Source: Sandaracinus amylolyticus (lineage in GTDB: Bacteria; Myxococcota_A; Polyangia; Polyangiales; Sandaracinaceae). Taken from it: 64,000 nt of DNA. This document shows positions 26,993 to 36,050 of the stretch, piece by piece. The notes under the pieces were generated by a model. The model was not told the origin of the DNA, did not search any database, and saw only the letters and a program-made list of their open reading frames with translations. The position numbers and the translations under genes are program-made. How positions within the stretch are numbered: the first letter of the stretch is position 1; the number at the start of each line of letters is the position of its first letter. The DNA is taken from the NCBI RefSeq assembly GCF_021631985.1, contig NZ_CP070225.1, positions 1,488,001 to 1,552,000 on the forward strand, in the 5' to 3' direction.

Positions 26993-27958
26993 GTGGCGGA
27001 CATCCTCGCGGACCTGGGCTACGTCGCGCTCGGCAGTCGGTTGAAGCGATTGGCGGAGCGCCTCCAGACCGATGCGGCGGCGATCATGGCTCGCGCGGGG
27101 CTGCCGACGCAGCCGAGCCATTTTCCGCTCCTCACCGCGCTCGATCGCCATCAGGCGCTCACCGTGACCGAGGTCGCCGACATCCTCGGCACGAGCCAAC
27201 CCGCGGTCACTCGGACCTTCACGAGCCTCGTCGAGCTGGGGCTCGTGACGACCGACGTCGATCCCGCGGACAAGAGGGTGAAGCGCATGCGGCTGACCGC
27301 TGCGGGCGCCAGCGTCGTCGCACGCATGAAGACGCTGGTGTGGCCCTCCGTCGATCTCGCGGTGCGCGAGATGGCCGCCGGGCCCCCGACGGACCTGCTC
27401 GGGCAGATCGCGCGCATCGAGGACGCGTTGGCTCGAGAGAGCCTCGTCTCGCGCACGCGCGCGCCGCTCGCGCTGGTCGAGTGGGACGACGCTCTCGCCG
27501 AGCGCTTCTACACGATCAACGCGGAGTGGATCCGCCAGATGTTCGCGCTCGAAGCGACCGACGAGGACGTCCTTCGCCATCCTCGCGAGCGCATCATCGA
27601 TCGCGGCGGGACGATTCTCTTCGTCGAGGCCGAGGGGCTCGGCATCGTCGGCACCTGCGCGCTGATGCCGATCGCGCCCGGCGTGGTCGAGCTCACCAAG
27701 ATGGGCGTGCTCGAGTCTGCGCGCGGCAGGAAGGCCGGTGAGTTCCTGCTCGCTGCAGCGCTGGACCGCGCGCGCATCATGGCCCCGCGGTCGCTCTTCC
27801 TCCTCACGAGCCGGAAGTGCGAGGCGGCCATCCACCTCTACGAGAAGGTCGGCTTCGTGCACGACGCCGACGTCATGGCGAAGCACGGGCGCAAGTACGC
27901 ACGCTGCGACGTGGCGATGTCGTTCCCCTTGGCGGCGAAGGGGAAGGCTCGACGCTGA
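26993..27958 (+). CDS. MarR-family regulator fused to a GNAT acetyltransferase domain
   Basis: 321 residues from GTG 26993. The N-terminal half is a MarR winged helix (PSHFPLLTALDRHQALTVTEVADILGTSQPAVTRTFTSL; wing DPADKRVKRMRLT). The C-terminal half is a GNAT fold: GIVGTCALMPIAPGVVELTKM, then VLESARGRKAGEFLLAAALDRAR, where the RGRKAG loop is the acetyl-CoA-binding motif, then CEAAIHLYEKVGFVHD. MarR-GNAT fusions are known. Ligand and substrate are unknown. The operator ends just before the start codon and no Shine-Dalgarno is visible, so the message may be leaderless. Its stop is 9 bp from the convergent UbiA stop. Confidence 0.88.
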   Translation: MADILADLGYVALGSRLKRLAERLQTDAAAIMARAGLPTQPSHFPLLTALDRHQALTVTEVADILGTSQPAVTRTFTSLVELGLVTTDVDPADKRVKRMRLTAAGASVVARMKTLVWPSVDLAVREMAAGPPTDLLGQIARIEDALARESLVSRTRAPLALVEWDDALAERFYTINAEWIRQMFALEATDEDVLRHPRERIIDRGGTILFVEAEGLGIVGTCALMPIAPGVVELTKMGVLESARGRKAGEFLLAAALDRARIMAPRSLFLLTSRKCEAAIHLYEKVGFVHDADVMAKHGRKYARCDVAMSFPLAAKGKARR

Positions 27959-27967
27959 CGCGGAGAG

Positions 27968-28855
27968 TCATCCCGAGGCGAGCGCGATCGTCCACGCGAC
28001 GAGCGCGCCGGTGCTCGCGCCCCCGACGGCGATCATGAACACGAGGAGCTCGCGTCGCCGCATGCCCTCGCGCGGCAGGAGCGGCAGCGACGCGCCGAGC
28101 ACGCCGAGCGGGATCGCGGTCGCGAGCACACGCGCGAGGTGCGTGGGGAAGGGCAGCACGATCGCGCCGAGCAGGATCGCGAGCGCGACCAGCGCGACGA
28201 GGTCGCGCGCCGCGCGCGGCACGCCGCGACGCACCGCCCAGGTGTGCTTCGACGCCGCGCGATCCGCCGGCTCGTCGGGCAGCGCGGTGAGCACGTTCCC
28301 CGCGAGGCCGAGCACGATCGAGGGCACGAGCGCGAGCCACGGGATCGCGCGGATCGAGGGCTCCTGTGCGTGGAACCCGACGAGCGGCAGCACGAGCCCG
28401 ACGCCGATCGCCTGGAGCCACTCGCCGCCGCCGCGATACGAGAGCGCGAGCGGCGGGTAGCTGTACATGATCATCAGCGCGATCGCGGCGCACGCGAGCA
28501 CCGGCAGGAGCGGGCGCTCGAGCGCGAACGGGATCGTCCCTGCGACGAGCGCGATCGAGCTCGCGATCGCGAGGCCGAGGATCACGCGCGGCGCGAGGCG
28601 CCCCTCGGGCAGCACGCGCGAGCCTCCGGAGAACGCGTTGTAGGCGTCGTTGCGCGCGTCGGCCTCGCGGTCGGCGAAGTCGTTCGCGAACACGATGAAC
28701 AGGTGATCGACGAGCCCGAAGATCTGCGCGAGCACCAGCGCGCGCCACGAGAACGCACCGGTCATCGCGTACGCGAGCGCCTGTCCGTAGAGGATCGGCG
28801 GCGCGACGTTGGCGTGCGCGAGCGGACGAGTCGCCTGGAGAAGAGCGCGCAGCAC
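27968..28855 (-). CDS. Second UbiA-family prenyltransferase
   Basis: 295 residues from GTG 28855. Polytopic. The prenyl-diphosphate motifs are NDFADREADARND and LPDEPADRAASKHTW, the two Asp-rich loops of the UbiA superfamily. It also carries MIMYSYPPLALSYRGGGEWLQAIGVG, which closely parallels YTLPPLRLNYRGGGELLEALGVG of the UbiA protein at 25266, so the two are probably paralogues. It probably prenylates a quinone head group or related aromatic. Only 14 bp separate its start from the divergent gmk start. Confidence 0.85.
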   Translation of the reverse strand: MLRALLQATRPLAHANVAPPILYGQALAYAMTGAFSWRALVLAQIFGLVDHLFIVFANDFADREADARNDAYNAFSGGSRVLPEGRLAPRVILGLAIASSIALVAGTIPFALERPLLPVLACAAIALMIMYSYPPLALSYRGGGEWLQAIGVGLVLPLVGFHAQEPSIRAIPWLALVPSIVLGLAGNVLTALPDEPADRAASKHTWAVRRGVPRAARDLVALVALAILLGAIVLPFPTHLARVLATAIPLGVLGASLPLLPREGMRRRELLVFMIAVGGASTGALVAWTIALASG

Positions 28856-28869
28856 GGGGATCTCGTACC

Positions 28870-29493
28870 ATGCGCCCTGCGATGGACGACCTGGTCCTGC
28901 TGATCCTCTGCTCCCCGTCAGGCGCCGGGAAGACCACGCTGACGCGCCACCTGCTCGACAACCTGAAGGACTTCACGTTCTCGGTCTCACACACGACGCG
29001 CAGGCCGCGTGCGGGTGAGCAGGACGGGCGCGAGTATCACTTCGTCGATCGCGTGCGCTTCCAGACGTTGATCGCGGAAGGCGAGTTCGCGGAGTGGGCC
29101 GAGGTCCACGGCAACCTCTACGGGACCAGCGTGCGCGAGATCGAGCGCGCGCGCGCCGAGGGCAAGCGCGGGATCGTGTTCGACGTCGACTACCAGGGTG
29201 CGCGGCAGATCAAGGCGAAGCTGCGCGACGCGGTCGGCGTGTTCGTGCTCCCGCCCTCGATGGACGAGCTGCGGCGCCGGCTCGAGGGCCGCGGCACCGA
29301 GGACGCCGCGGCGGTGGAGCGTCGCTTCGCGAACGCGTGGCACGAGATCGAGCACTACGGGTTCTTCGACTACCTCGTGGTGAACGACGATCTCGCGCGC
29401 GCGAAGGCGGCGGTGCTCGGCATCGCGCTCGCGGAGCGTCATCGCCGCTGGCGTCTCGCGCCGACGGCCGAGCTGCTGCTCAAGGCGCGCTGA
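28870..29493 (+). CDS. gmk: Guanylate kinase
   Basis: 207 residues from ATG 28870 (ATG 28882 also possible). P-loop SPSGAGKTT (15-23), then the GMP-binding SHTTRRPRAGEQDGREYHFV and the segment GIVFDVDYQGARQIK. Phosphorylates GMP/dGMP to the diphosphate. The usual bacterial neighbour rpoZ is absent. The 3' end is 3 bp from the convergent glycosyltransferase stop. Confidence 0.95.
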   Translation: MRPAMDDLVLLILCSPSGAGKTTLTRHLLDNLKDFTFSVSHTTRRPRAGEQDGREYHFVDRVRFQTLIAEGEFAEWAEVHGNLYGTSVREIERARAEGKRGIVFDVDYQGARQIKAKLRDAVGVFVLPPSMDELRRRLEGRGTEDAAAVERRFANAWHEIEHYGFFDYLVVNDDLARAKAAVLGIALAERHRRWRLAPTAELLLKAR

Positions 29494-29496
29494 TCG

Positions 29497-30198
29497 CTAG
29501 AGCCCGCGGAAGCGGCGCACGCGCAGATCGACGAGGTCCCGCGCGACGCCGACGATGCGGTGCCACTGCGTGCTCTTGCTGTGCCCTGCGCGGCGCGGAC
29601 GGCACGCGATGACGACGGTGTCGATGCGCAGGCCCGCGGAGAGCGCGCGGATCGGGAACTCGAAGTTCAGGAAGAACGTGTCGGGGCGCAGCTGCTCGGG
29701 GTCGAAGAGCCGACGCCGGAACAGATAGGGGCCGTCGCTCTTGAGCCACACGCCGTGCACGGCGGCGATCAGCGCGCGCACCCCGAACGAGAACACCTTG
29801 CGATCGAGCCCGTCGTCGCGGTGGTCGTAGACCGAGAGCACGACGTCCGCGTCGCTGCGCGCCTGCGCCTCGCGCAGCGTTTCGACCGCGTCGGGCGCGA
29901 TCTGGCCGTCGGCGGGAAGGAACGTGACGAATTCGCCGCGCGCCGCGGCGACGCCGGTCTTCAGCGCGGCGCCGATGCCGTGGTTCGTGTCGTGACGGAG
30001 GACCGCGTGCGGCATCCCGACCAACGCCCGGCGCGCTGCGTCCGCGGTCCGATCGCGCGAGCCGTCGTCGACGAACACGATCTCCGCGCCCGGCTCGTGC
30101 TGCTCGAGCCACGCGCGCAGCTCGCCGAGCACGGGCCCGATGTTCTCCTCTTCGTCGAACGCGAAGACGATGATGCTGAGCGGGACTTCTTCGTTCAT
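29497..30198 (-). CDS. Family 2 glycosyltransferase (dolichol-phosphate mannosyltransferase-like)
   Basis: 233 residues. GT-A fold motifs: PLSIIVFAFDEEENIGPVL, EIVFVDDGSRDRT (Asp44, Asp45) and the metal-binding PADGQ (95-99). No C-terminal membrane helices, so it should be a peripheral enzyme using a nucleotide sugar on a polyprenyl phosphate. Its start overlaps the stop of the hexapeptide acyltransferase (ATGA). It is the last gene of a minus-strand envelope-glycan group that also includes the LPG-synthase-like and DUF2723 proteins. Confidence 0.9.
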   Translation of the reverse strand: MNEEVPLSIIVFAFDEEENIGPVLGELRAWLEQHEPGAEIVFVDDGSRDRTADAARRALVGMPHAVLRHDTNHGIGAALKTGVAAARGEFVTFLPADGQIAPDAVETLREAQARSDADVVLSVYDHRDDGLDRKVFSFGVRALIAAVHGVWLKSDGPYLFRRRLFDPEQLRPDTFFLNFEFPIRALSAGLRIDTVVIACRPRRAGHSKSTQWHRIVGVARDLVDLRVRRFRGL

Positions 30199-30713
30199 TC
30201 GGGGCGCTCTCGGAGAACGCGCGCGGGGTTGCCCGCGACGACGGAGTAGGGCGCGACGTCGCGCGTGACCACCGCGCCCGCGCCGACCTGCACACCGCGG
30301 CCGATGCGCACGCCGGGCAGGACGATCGCGCCGACGCCGACGTCGACGTCGTCCTCGATGACGACCGGCGCGAAGTCGATCGGCGCGTGGAGGATCGGGA
30401 TCGCGCGACCGGCCTCGCGATGCGACGACGTGATCACATGCACGCCCGGCCCGATGCCGACGTTCGCGCCGATGGTGAGCCCGCCCGCGGCGTGGAGGAA
30501 CACGCCCTGTCCGATCCACGTGCCGTCGCCGATGCGCAGCTCGTTCTTGTAGTAGCCCTTCAGCATCGCGAGGTGCCCGACGTAGACGTCGCGACCGAGG
30601 TGCACGCGCTCGGGATGGAAGATCAGGCAGCCCTCTTCGAGCACGCAGCCCTCGCCGCACGAGGCGAGATCCTCGATGCGGAAGCGACCGGTGCCGTGGC
30701 TGCGAGGGGGCAT
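30195..30713 (-). CDS. Left-handed beta-helix (hexapeptide) acyltransferase
   Basis: 172 residues made largely of hexapeptide repeats ([LIV]GxxxX), for example VHLGRDVYVGHLAML, LRIGDGTWIGQGVFL, LTIGANVGIGPGVHVI, VVIEDDVDVGVGAIVLPGV and IGRGVQVGAGAVVTRDV, ending with the usual VVAGNPARVLRER. His in ITSSHRE is the likely catalytic residue. Probably O-acetylates a sugar or lipid-linked glycan. Coupled by 4 bp to the GT2 gene and 2 bp from the membrane protein upstream. Confidence 0.92.
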   Translation of the reverse strand: MPPRSHGTGRFRIEDLASCGEGCVLEEGCLIFHPERVHLGRDVYVGHLAMLKGYYKNELRIGDGTWIGQGVFLHAAGGLTIGANVGIGPGVHVITSSHREAGRAIPILHAPIDFAPVVIEDDVDVGVGAIVLPGVRIGRGVQVGAGAVVTRDVAPYSVVAGNPARVLRERPE

Positions 30714-30715
30714 GC

Positions 30716-31690
30716 TCAGGTGCTGGGCGGCGTCGTCGCGCCGGGCGCGGGCTCGTCGCTCGGCGGGATGCGCAGGAGGCCCCCGAGCGCGCCGATCAGA
30801 TAGTAGAGCGACGCGAGCATGAGCGACGCGGCGGTCGCGTCCTCGAACGACACGCCGACGTGCGAGTAGAGCTCCTGGAACGCCGCTTCGCGCGCGCCGG
30901 CGCCGCCCGCGGTGATCGGCAGGTACGAGGTCGACATCGCGAGCGGCACGATCGCGAACGACGTCACGAGCGGCAGCTCGGGGTGGAGCGCGGCGACGAA
31001 CACGTGGCCGGTGAGCGCGACGAGCGACTGCGTGATCAGCGAGAGCCCCAGCGCGAACACGAAGGGCGCGGGCCGCGAGATCTCGGGCAGCCCCGCGAGG
31101 ATGCGCGCGATCGGGCCGGGCGCGCGCCCCGCGAATTGTCGGCCGAGCGCGATCGCGATCACCGCGCCTGCGCCCGCGGCGATGCCGATCGCGCTCCACA
31201 TCAGCACTCCGTCCACGCCCTGGATGGGATGGAGGATCGACGACGTGCCGACGATGAGGAGCAGGCCGACGAGGCCGAGCACGCGCTCGACGAACACCAC
31301 CGCGACGCCGCTGGTCGCGCCCGCGGGACCGAACGCCGCGCGCGACGCGATGCCGCGCACCACGTCGCCCCCGACGCCTCCGGGGAGCCACACGTTGTAG
31401 AAGAAGCCGATCAGATAGAGCCGGTAGAGCAGCTTGAACGGCGGCAGCTTCGGCGCGCCGTAGGCCGAGAGCAGCGCGCGCCAGCGCAGCGTGCCCACGC
31501 CCATGTTGATCATCGTGACCGCGATCGCGAGCACGAAGGTGAGCCACGAGACGCGCAGGAACGCTGCGCCGAGCGCGTCGAGGCTCACGCGCGAGAGCAC
31601 CCATGCGAACGCGAGCACCGTCACGACGACCCGCACGATCCGCCACGTCCACTGGCGCACCGTGCTCTTCGGCGGCGGGGTCTCGCTCAT
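30716..31690 (-). CDS. LPG-synthase-like (YbhN/UPF0104) integral membrane protein
   Basis: 324 residues with about eight membrane segments. Family hallmarks: TLRWRALLSAYGAPKLPPFKL, LIGFFYNVWLPGGVGGDVVRG, VVFVERVLGLVGLLLI and PITAGGAGAREAAFQELY. The family comprises the flippase-like domain of lysylphosphatidylglycerol synthases and stand-alone proteins next to glycosyltransferases. A role in handling lipid-linked sugars is inferred from the neighbours on both sides. Confidence 0.9.
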   Translation of the reverse strand: MSETPPPKSTVRQWTWRIVRVVVTVLAFAWVLSRVSLDALGAAFLRVSWLTFVLAIAVTMINMGVGTLRWRALLSAYGAPKLPPFKLLYRLYLIGFFYNVWLPGGVGGDVVRGIASRAAFGPAGATSGVAVVFVERVLGLVGLLLIVGTSSILHPIQGVDGVLMWSAIGIAAGAGAVIAIALGRQFAGRAPGPIARILAGLPEISRPAPFVFALGLSLITQSLVALTGHVFVAALHPELPLVTSFAIVPLAMSTSYLPITAGGAGAREAAFQELYSHVGVSFEDATAASLMLASLYYLIGALGGLLRIPPSDEPAPGATTPPST

Positions 31691-31712
31691 CGCGCGGGCC
31701 TTGTAGCACGGC

Positions 31713-33695
31713 TCATCGGAGGCGCGCTCCGAGCGCCTCGAGCTCGCGCTCGCGATCGGGATGGAGCGCGCGATACCGCGCGACCGCGGCGCGCGCCGGC
31801 TCGAGCAGGCCGTCCTCGAGCTGGATCCACGCGAGCTGCACGAGCGCGCGATCGTCGCCGCGCGCAGCCTGGGCCTCGAGGAGCTGCATCGCGCGGCCGG
31901 GCTCACCGAGCGCGACGAGGATCGTCGCGAGGGCGCGCACCACGTCCTCTTCGGTCGCGAAGATCGCGGTCGGATCGTCGACGAGCGGCGGAGGCGCTCG
32001 TCGCGGCGCGCCGGTGACGCCCTCGGCGATCGCGGTCTCCTCGGGCGCGAGCGGCGCCGACGCGCGTCGCAGCGCGGCGATCGCGAGCGGCGCGCGATCG
32101 CGCACCAGCCACCGGCTCGCGCGTGCGATCTCGAGGTCGCGCACCACGCCGTGCCCGAGGCCGCCGTACCACGCGGGCACGTCGCGCATCGCGCGCGCCG
32201 GTGCGCCCGCCGTGCGCTCCGCGAACGCGCGCCGGAGGTCGGCTGCGTCGGTCGCGAGCACGAGGTACGCGCCCACCACGCTCCCGCGGCCCGACACCGG
32301 CTCGTCGTGCTCCGACACGATCGCGACGTGACCGCGCGCGCGGTCGATCGCGCCACGCACCCAGGCCGCGTGACCGCTGCCCGCGCCGCGCGAGGGCGTC
32401 CCGTCGAAGCGGGGATGACCGGCGAACGATCGCCAATGCCACGACGACGTCGCGAGCCCTTCGATCATCACCGCGAGGTCGGGCCGGGCGCCCTCCACGT
32501 CGCGCGCCTGCATCCACGCGGCCGCGACGAAGTCGCTGCGCACCACGACGAGCGCCCGCGGCGGAGGCGCGTCGACGAGCGAGAACGCGAGCGTCTCGAG
32601 CTGCGTCTGCTCGGCGCGCAGCGCGCTCGCGACGTCGCTCGTCGCCAGCGGTGCGATCACCAGCGCGAGCGCGCCGAGCGAGATCACCGGACGAGGTGCG
32701 CGCGACGTCGCGAGCGCCGCCCCGCCGAGCGCGAGCATCAGCGTCATGGCGGGCGCGGCGTACGCGACGTTGTCGGGGTTCGCGCGCTCGTGGGGCTGCA
32801 GGCACGCCGCGACGACCGCGGCACACGCCGCGGCGCCGATCACGATGACGCTCTTCGAGCGCGCACGCGCGAGCAGCGCGATCGCGATCCCGATCCCCCC
32901 GCCGATCACCACGTATGCGATGGGCTCGACGATCACCGCGGCCCACGACCCGCTTCGCGCACCGAGGTTCGCGCCGTATGCGCGCCCCGAGAGGTACGCG
33001 ACGATCCCGTCGAGCGTCGTCGGATCGCCCCACGTGCGCGCGCCCGCCATCGCGCGCACCGGCAGGTACGCGATCATGCCGAGCCCGATCACGCACGCGA
33101 CCGCGGCCCATCCGATCCCGCGCCACGCATCGCGCCGCCATGCGATCAGCGTCACCGCACCGATCGCGATCAGCGCGAGCGCGTGCGGCGGATGCACCGC
33201 GACCGCGAGGCCCGCGATCAGCGCCGCCACGCGCAGCGCGCGACGATCCCCGCACGCCCACGCGATCAGCCTCCGCGCGCCCGCGAGCGTGAGCGCGAGC
33301 GCGAGGGTGTAGACCTCGGGCCGCGCGAGCTGGGGCGCGACCGCCGGCGCGATCAACACCGCGAGCGCCGTGAGCGCGGGCAGGACGCGACCCTCGCGCC
33401 CGTCTCGCGCCATCGCATCCGCGACGATCCCCGCTGCCTCGTGCGCGGCCCAGAGGCCCATCGCCGCGCTCAGCAGCGCGACGCGCCACGCGAGCGGTCC
33501 GAGCGGCACCAGCGTCGCCGCGTATCCGAGGAGCGCGTGCAGCGGCTGTCCCGGCGGATGCCCCGCGCCGAGCTGCGCTGCCGCCGCGACCAGCTCGCCC
33601 GCATCGAACACGTGCGGGCTCGCCGCCGCGCCCCACGTCAGCGCGATCGCGGCGACGACGAGCAGCGCTGCTTCGAGCCCGCGGGTCGCGCTCAA
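31713..33695 (-). CDS. DUF2723 membrane glycosyltransferase (protein O-mannosyltransferase-like)
   Basis: 660 residues. The start is TTG at 33695, overlapping the stop of the PEGA kinase (TTTTGA); no ATG or GTG lies near, and the next residues run directly into the first helix. The family signature DAGELVAAAAQLGAGHPPGQPLH (residues about 30-52) contains the acidic catalytic-type Asp. About ten membrane helices follow, then a soluble C-terminal region with TPR-like helices (ALVQLAWIQLEDGLLEPARAAVARY). Relatives (TMEM260 type) transfer mannose from a lipid donor to exported proteins. Coupling to a kinase is unusual. Confidence 0.85.
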   Translation of the reverse strand: MSATRGLEAALLVVAAIALTWGAAASPHVFDAGELVAAAAQLGAGHPPGQPLHALLGYAATLVPLGPLAWRVALLSAAMGLWAAHEAAGIVADAMARDGREGRVLPALTALAVLIAPAVAPQLARPEVYTLALALTLAGARRLIAWACGDRRALRVAALIAGLAVAVHPPHALALIAIGAVTLIAWRRDAWRGIGWAAVACVIGLGMIAYLPVRAMAGARTWGDPTTLDGIVAYLSGRAYGANLGARSGSWAAVIVEPIAYVVIGGGIGIAIALLARARSKSVIVIGAAACAAVVAACLQPHERANPDNVAYAAPAMTLMLALGGAALATSRAPRPVISLGALALVIAPLATSDVASALRAEQTQLETLAFSLVDAPPPRALVVVRSDFVAAAWMQARDVEGARPDLAVMIEGLATSSWHWRSFAGHPRFDGTPSRGAGSGHAAWVRGAIDRARGHVAIVSEHDEPVSGRGSVVGAYLVLATDAADLRRAFAERTAGAPARAMRDVPAWYGGLGHGVVRDLEIARASRWLVRDRAPLAIAALRRASAPLAPEETAIAEGVTGAPRRAPPPLVDDPTAIFATEEDVVRALATILVALGEPGRAMQLLEAQAARGDDRALVQLAWIQLEDGLLEPARAAVARYRALHPDRERELEALGARLR

Positions 33696-35890
33696 AACGT
33701 GATGCGCGTGCGCGTGGTCTGGCCCGGATGCACGTCGACCTGCAGCGTGCGGCTCTGGCCCGAGTCCGGATTCGTGCACACGACCGTGTGGCGTCCCGCG
33801 GGGACGCTGCGATTCACGATCGGCGTCTGACCCAGCGCGCGCCCGTCGAGCGTCACGTTGCACCACGGACGCGCGTCGATGGTCACGTGGCCGGGCCCGG
33901 CCGCCGCGGCCTCTCCGCTGCTGCCACCACCACCACCGCCGCCACCACCCGACGCGCGACGCTCGCGCTCGAGATCGATCCGCAGCTCGCTCTGCTCACC
34001 ACCGGCGAGCGCGACCTCGCGCTCGTGGGTGCGGAACCCGTCGCGCGCGACGCGCAGTCGATAACGACGCGCCGGCACCCGCAGCACGTACGGGCTGCCG
34101 CTCGAGTGCCACTCGGTGTCGAGCTGCACCCGCGCCTCGGGCGGATCGGTCGTGATCGTCACGAGGTGCTCGGTCGGCGAGAGCGGCGTGCGCTCGAGCG
34201 AGAGCCGCACCTCCTGCACTCCGCCCGCGGCGACCATCAGCGGCACCGTCTGGGTCACCCATCCGTCGAGCGACACGACGATCGTGTGCTGCACGCCGGG
34301 CTCGATGCCCGACACCGTCGCGGGCGAGACGAGATCGGTCTCCGTCCCGTCGAGCAGGATGCGCGCGCCCGGCGGCGTCGTCTCGACGCGTGCCACGCCC
34401 ATCGCGCTCGCGCTGGGACGCTCCAGGGTCGCCGCGATCTCTGCGCGCGTCGTGCCGTCGGTGAGCTCGACCTCCTGACGGAACGGCGCGAACCCGTCCG
34501 CGGTGATCGTCACCGTGTAGCGCCCGAGCGGCAGGTGCTCGATCGTCGCGGGCGTGCGCTCCTCGCGCCGCGATCCGTCGATCAGGATCGCCGCGCCCGG
34601 CGGCGTGCTCGAGAGCGCGAGCACGCCCGGACCGGTCGGTGCCGACGGTGCGGTCTGCGTCATCGCGAACCACACCGCGCCCACCGCCGCGAGCAGGCCC
34701 ATCACCGCCATCACGATCCACGGCGCGCGGCTCGGCTGCTTGGTGCGAACGACCGAGCCCGTGCCCTCGTGCGAGTGGCGCGCCTCTTCTTCGGCTGCCG
34801 TCTGCGCCGCGATCACCTCGGCGAGCTGACGGCCCTCCTGCAGCATCTGTCGCTGCTGCTGCAGCTTCTCCCCGAAGAGCTGCTGCATCCACGCGGCGAG
34901 CGAGAGCGGCGAGACCTTGAGCTGGTTCTCGCGGATGTAGTCCTCGAGCTCCGCCTGCATGTCGCGCGCGCTCTGGTAGCGGCGCCCCGGGTCCTTCGCG
35001 AGCGAGCGGAGGATGATCTGCTCGAGCTTCGGGTGAAGGTTCGGATTGAGCGCGCGAGGGCGCGGGTACTCGCCCTCCACGATCATCTTCAGCGTGTCCA
35101 TCTCGCTCGCACCGCGGAACAACCGCTTCCCGGTGCAGAGCTCGAACAGCATGATCCCGAGCGAGAAGATGTCGCTGCGCCCGTCGAGCGGGAGGCCCTG
35201 CGCTTGCTCCGGGCTCATGTAGGGCACCTTGCCCTTGAGCTGCCCCGAGCCCGTGTCCTCCATGTGGCTCCGGCCCGCCTTCGCGATGCCGAAGTCGACG
35301 AGCTTCACGTCGCCGGTGAACGTGACGAGGATGTTCTGCGGCGAGACGTCGCGATGGACGATGTTCATCGGCTCGCCGTCGAGGTCGCGCTTCTCGTGCG
35401 CGTAGGCGAGACCGGCGCAGCAACCGAGCACGATCGCGAGCGCGTGCTCGAGCGGGAAGGCCGTGACCGCGACCTTCTTCATCTGGCGCACGATCGAGCG
35501 CAGGTCCTCGCCGTGGATGTGCTCCATGGCGATGTAGAACTGCCCGTCGACCTCGCCGACGTCGTAGATGTGCGCGACGTTCGGGTGGTTGAGGGTCGCC
35601 GCGATGCGCGCCTCGGTCAGCAGGAGCTCGATGAACGAGCGATCCTGCGCGAGGTTCGGCAGCACGCGCTTGACGACGATCAGCTTCTCGAAGCCGGCGA
35701 CGCTGCGCTGCAGAGCGAGGAAGAGCTCCGCCATGCCGCCGGTCGCGAGCTTGCGCATCAGCGTGTATTTGCCGAAGCGCCGCGGCATCCCGTCGATGTC
35801 GCTGGCGCTCCCGCCGCCTCTTGCGTCACCGCCTCCTGCCGCGGGCGGGACGGGAGGCGGGTTCGGGACGGACGCGCGCGCAGTGCTCAC
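33692..35890 (-). CDS. Membrane Ser/Thr protein kinase with PEGA repeats
   Basis: 732 residues from GTG 35890 (GAGG 9 bases upstream). The kinase domain lies at about 38-300: Gly loop KLATGGMAELFLA, VKRV lysine, catalytic HRDVSPQNIL, metal-binding VDFGIAK, activation-segment PYMSPEQAQG. A linker with a basic/Gln-rich helix follows, then one membrane helix (WIVMAVMGLLAAVGAVWFAM, about 405-425). Outside are four PEGA-type beta modules (STPPGAAILIDG, TTPPGARILLDG, TDPPEARVQLDT, DARPWCNVTLDG). A poly-Gly stretch of 10 precedes the last. Typical myxobacterial eukaryote-like kinase; the PEGA tails may sense or bind the envelope. Downstream gene DUF2723 is translationally coupled. Confidence 0.94.
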   Translation of the reverse strand: MSTARASVPNPPPVPPAAGGGDARGGGSASDIDGMPRRFGKYTLMRKLATGGMAELFLALQRSVAGFEKLIVVKRVLPNLAQDRSFIELLLTEARIAATLNHPNVAHIYDVGEVDGQFYIAMEHIHGEDLRSIVRQMKKVAVTAFPLEHALAIVLGCCAGLAYAHEKRDLDGEPMNIVHRDVSPQNILVTFTGDVKLVDFGIAKAGRSHMEDTGSGQLKGKVPYMSPEQAQGLPLDGRSDIFSLGIMLFELCTGKRLFRGASEMDTLKMIVEGEYPRPRALNPNLHPKLEQIILRSLAKDPGRRYQSARDMQAELEDYIRENQLKVSPLSLAAWMQQLFGEKLQQQRQMLQEGRQLAEVIAAQTAAEEEARHSHEGTGSVVRTKQPSRAPWIVMAVMGLLAAVGAVWFAMTQTAPSAPTGPGVLALSSTPPGAAILIDGSRREERTPATIEHLPLGRYTVTITADGFAPFRQEVELTDGTTRAEIAATLERPSASAMGVARVETTPPGARILLDGTETDLVSPATVSGIEPGVQHTIVVSLDGWVTQTVPLMVAAGGVQEVRLSLERTPLSPTEHLVTITTDPPEARVQLDTEWHSSGSPYVLRVPARRYRLRVARDGFRTHEREVALAGGEQSELRIDLERERRASGGGGGGGGGSSGEAAAAGPGHVTIDARPWCNVTLDGRALGQTPIVNRSVPAGRHTVVCTNPDSGQSRTLQVDVHPGQTTRTRITF

Positions 35891-36050
35891 GACGAACCTC
35901 GGGGACGGCCCGCAGTATGGCACGTCGAATCGAGCACGTGTCAATCGTGCGAGCGTCCGCGCGAGGAAGATCTGTGAGGTCCCCCGCGCCCCGAAATCGG
36001 GCCGAAACCTCGGTCGCGCGCGTGTCCGGATCGGACAGCGCGGAGCGCGC

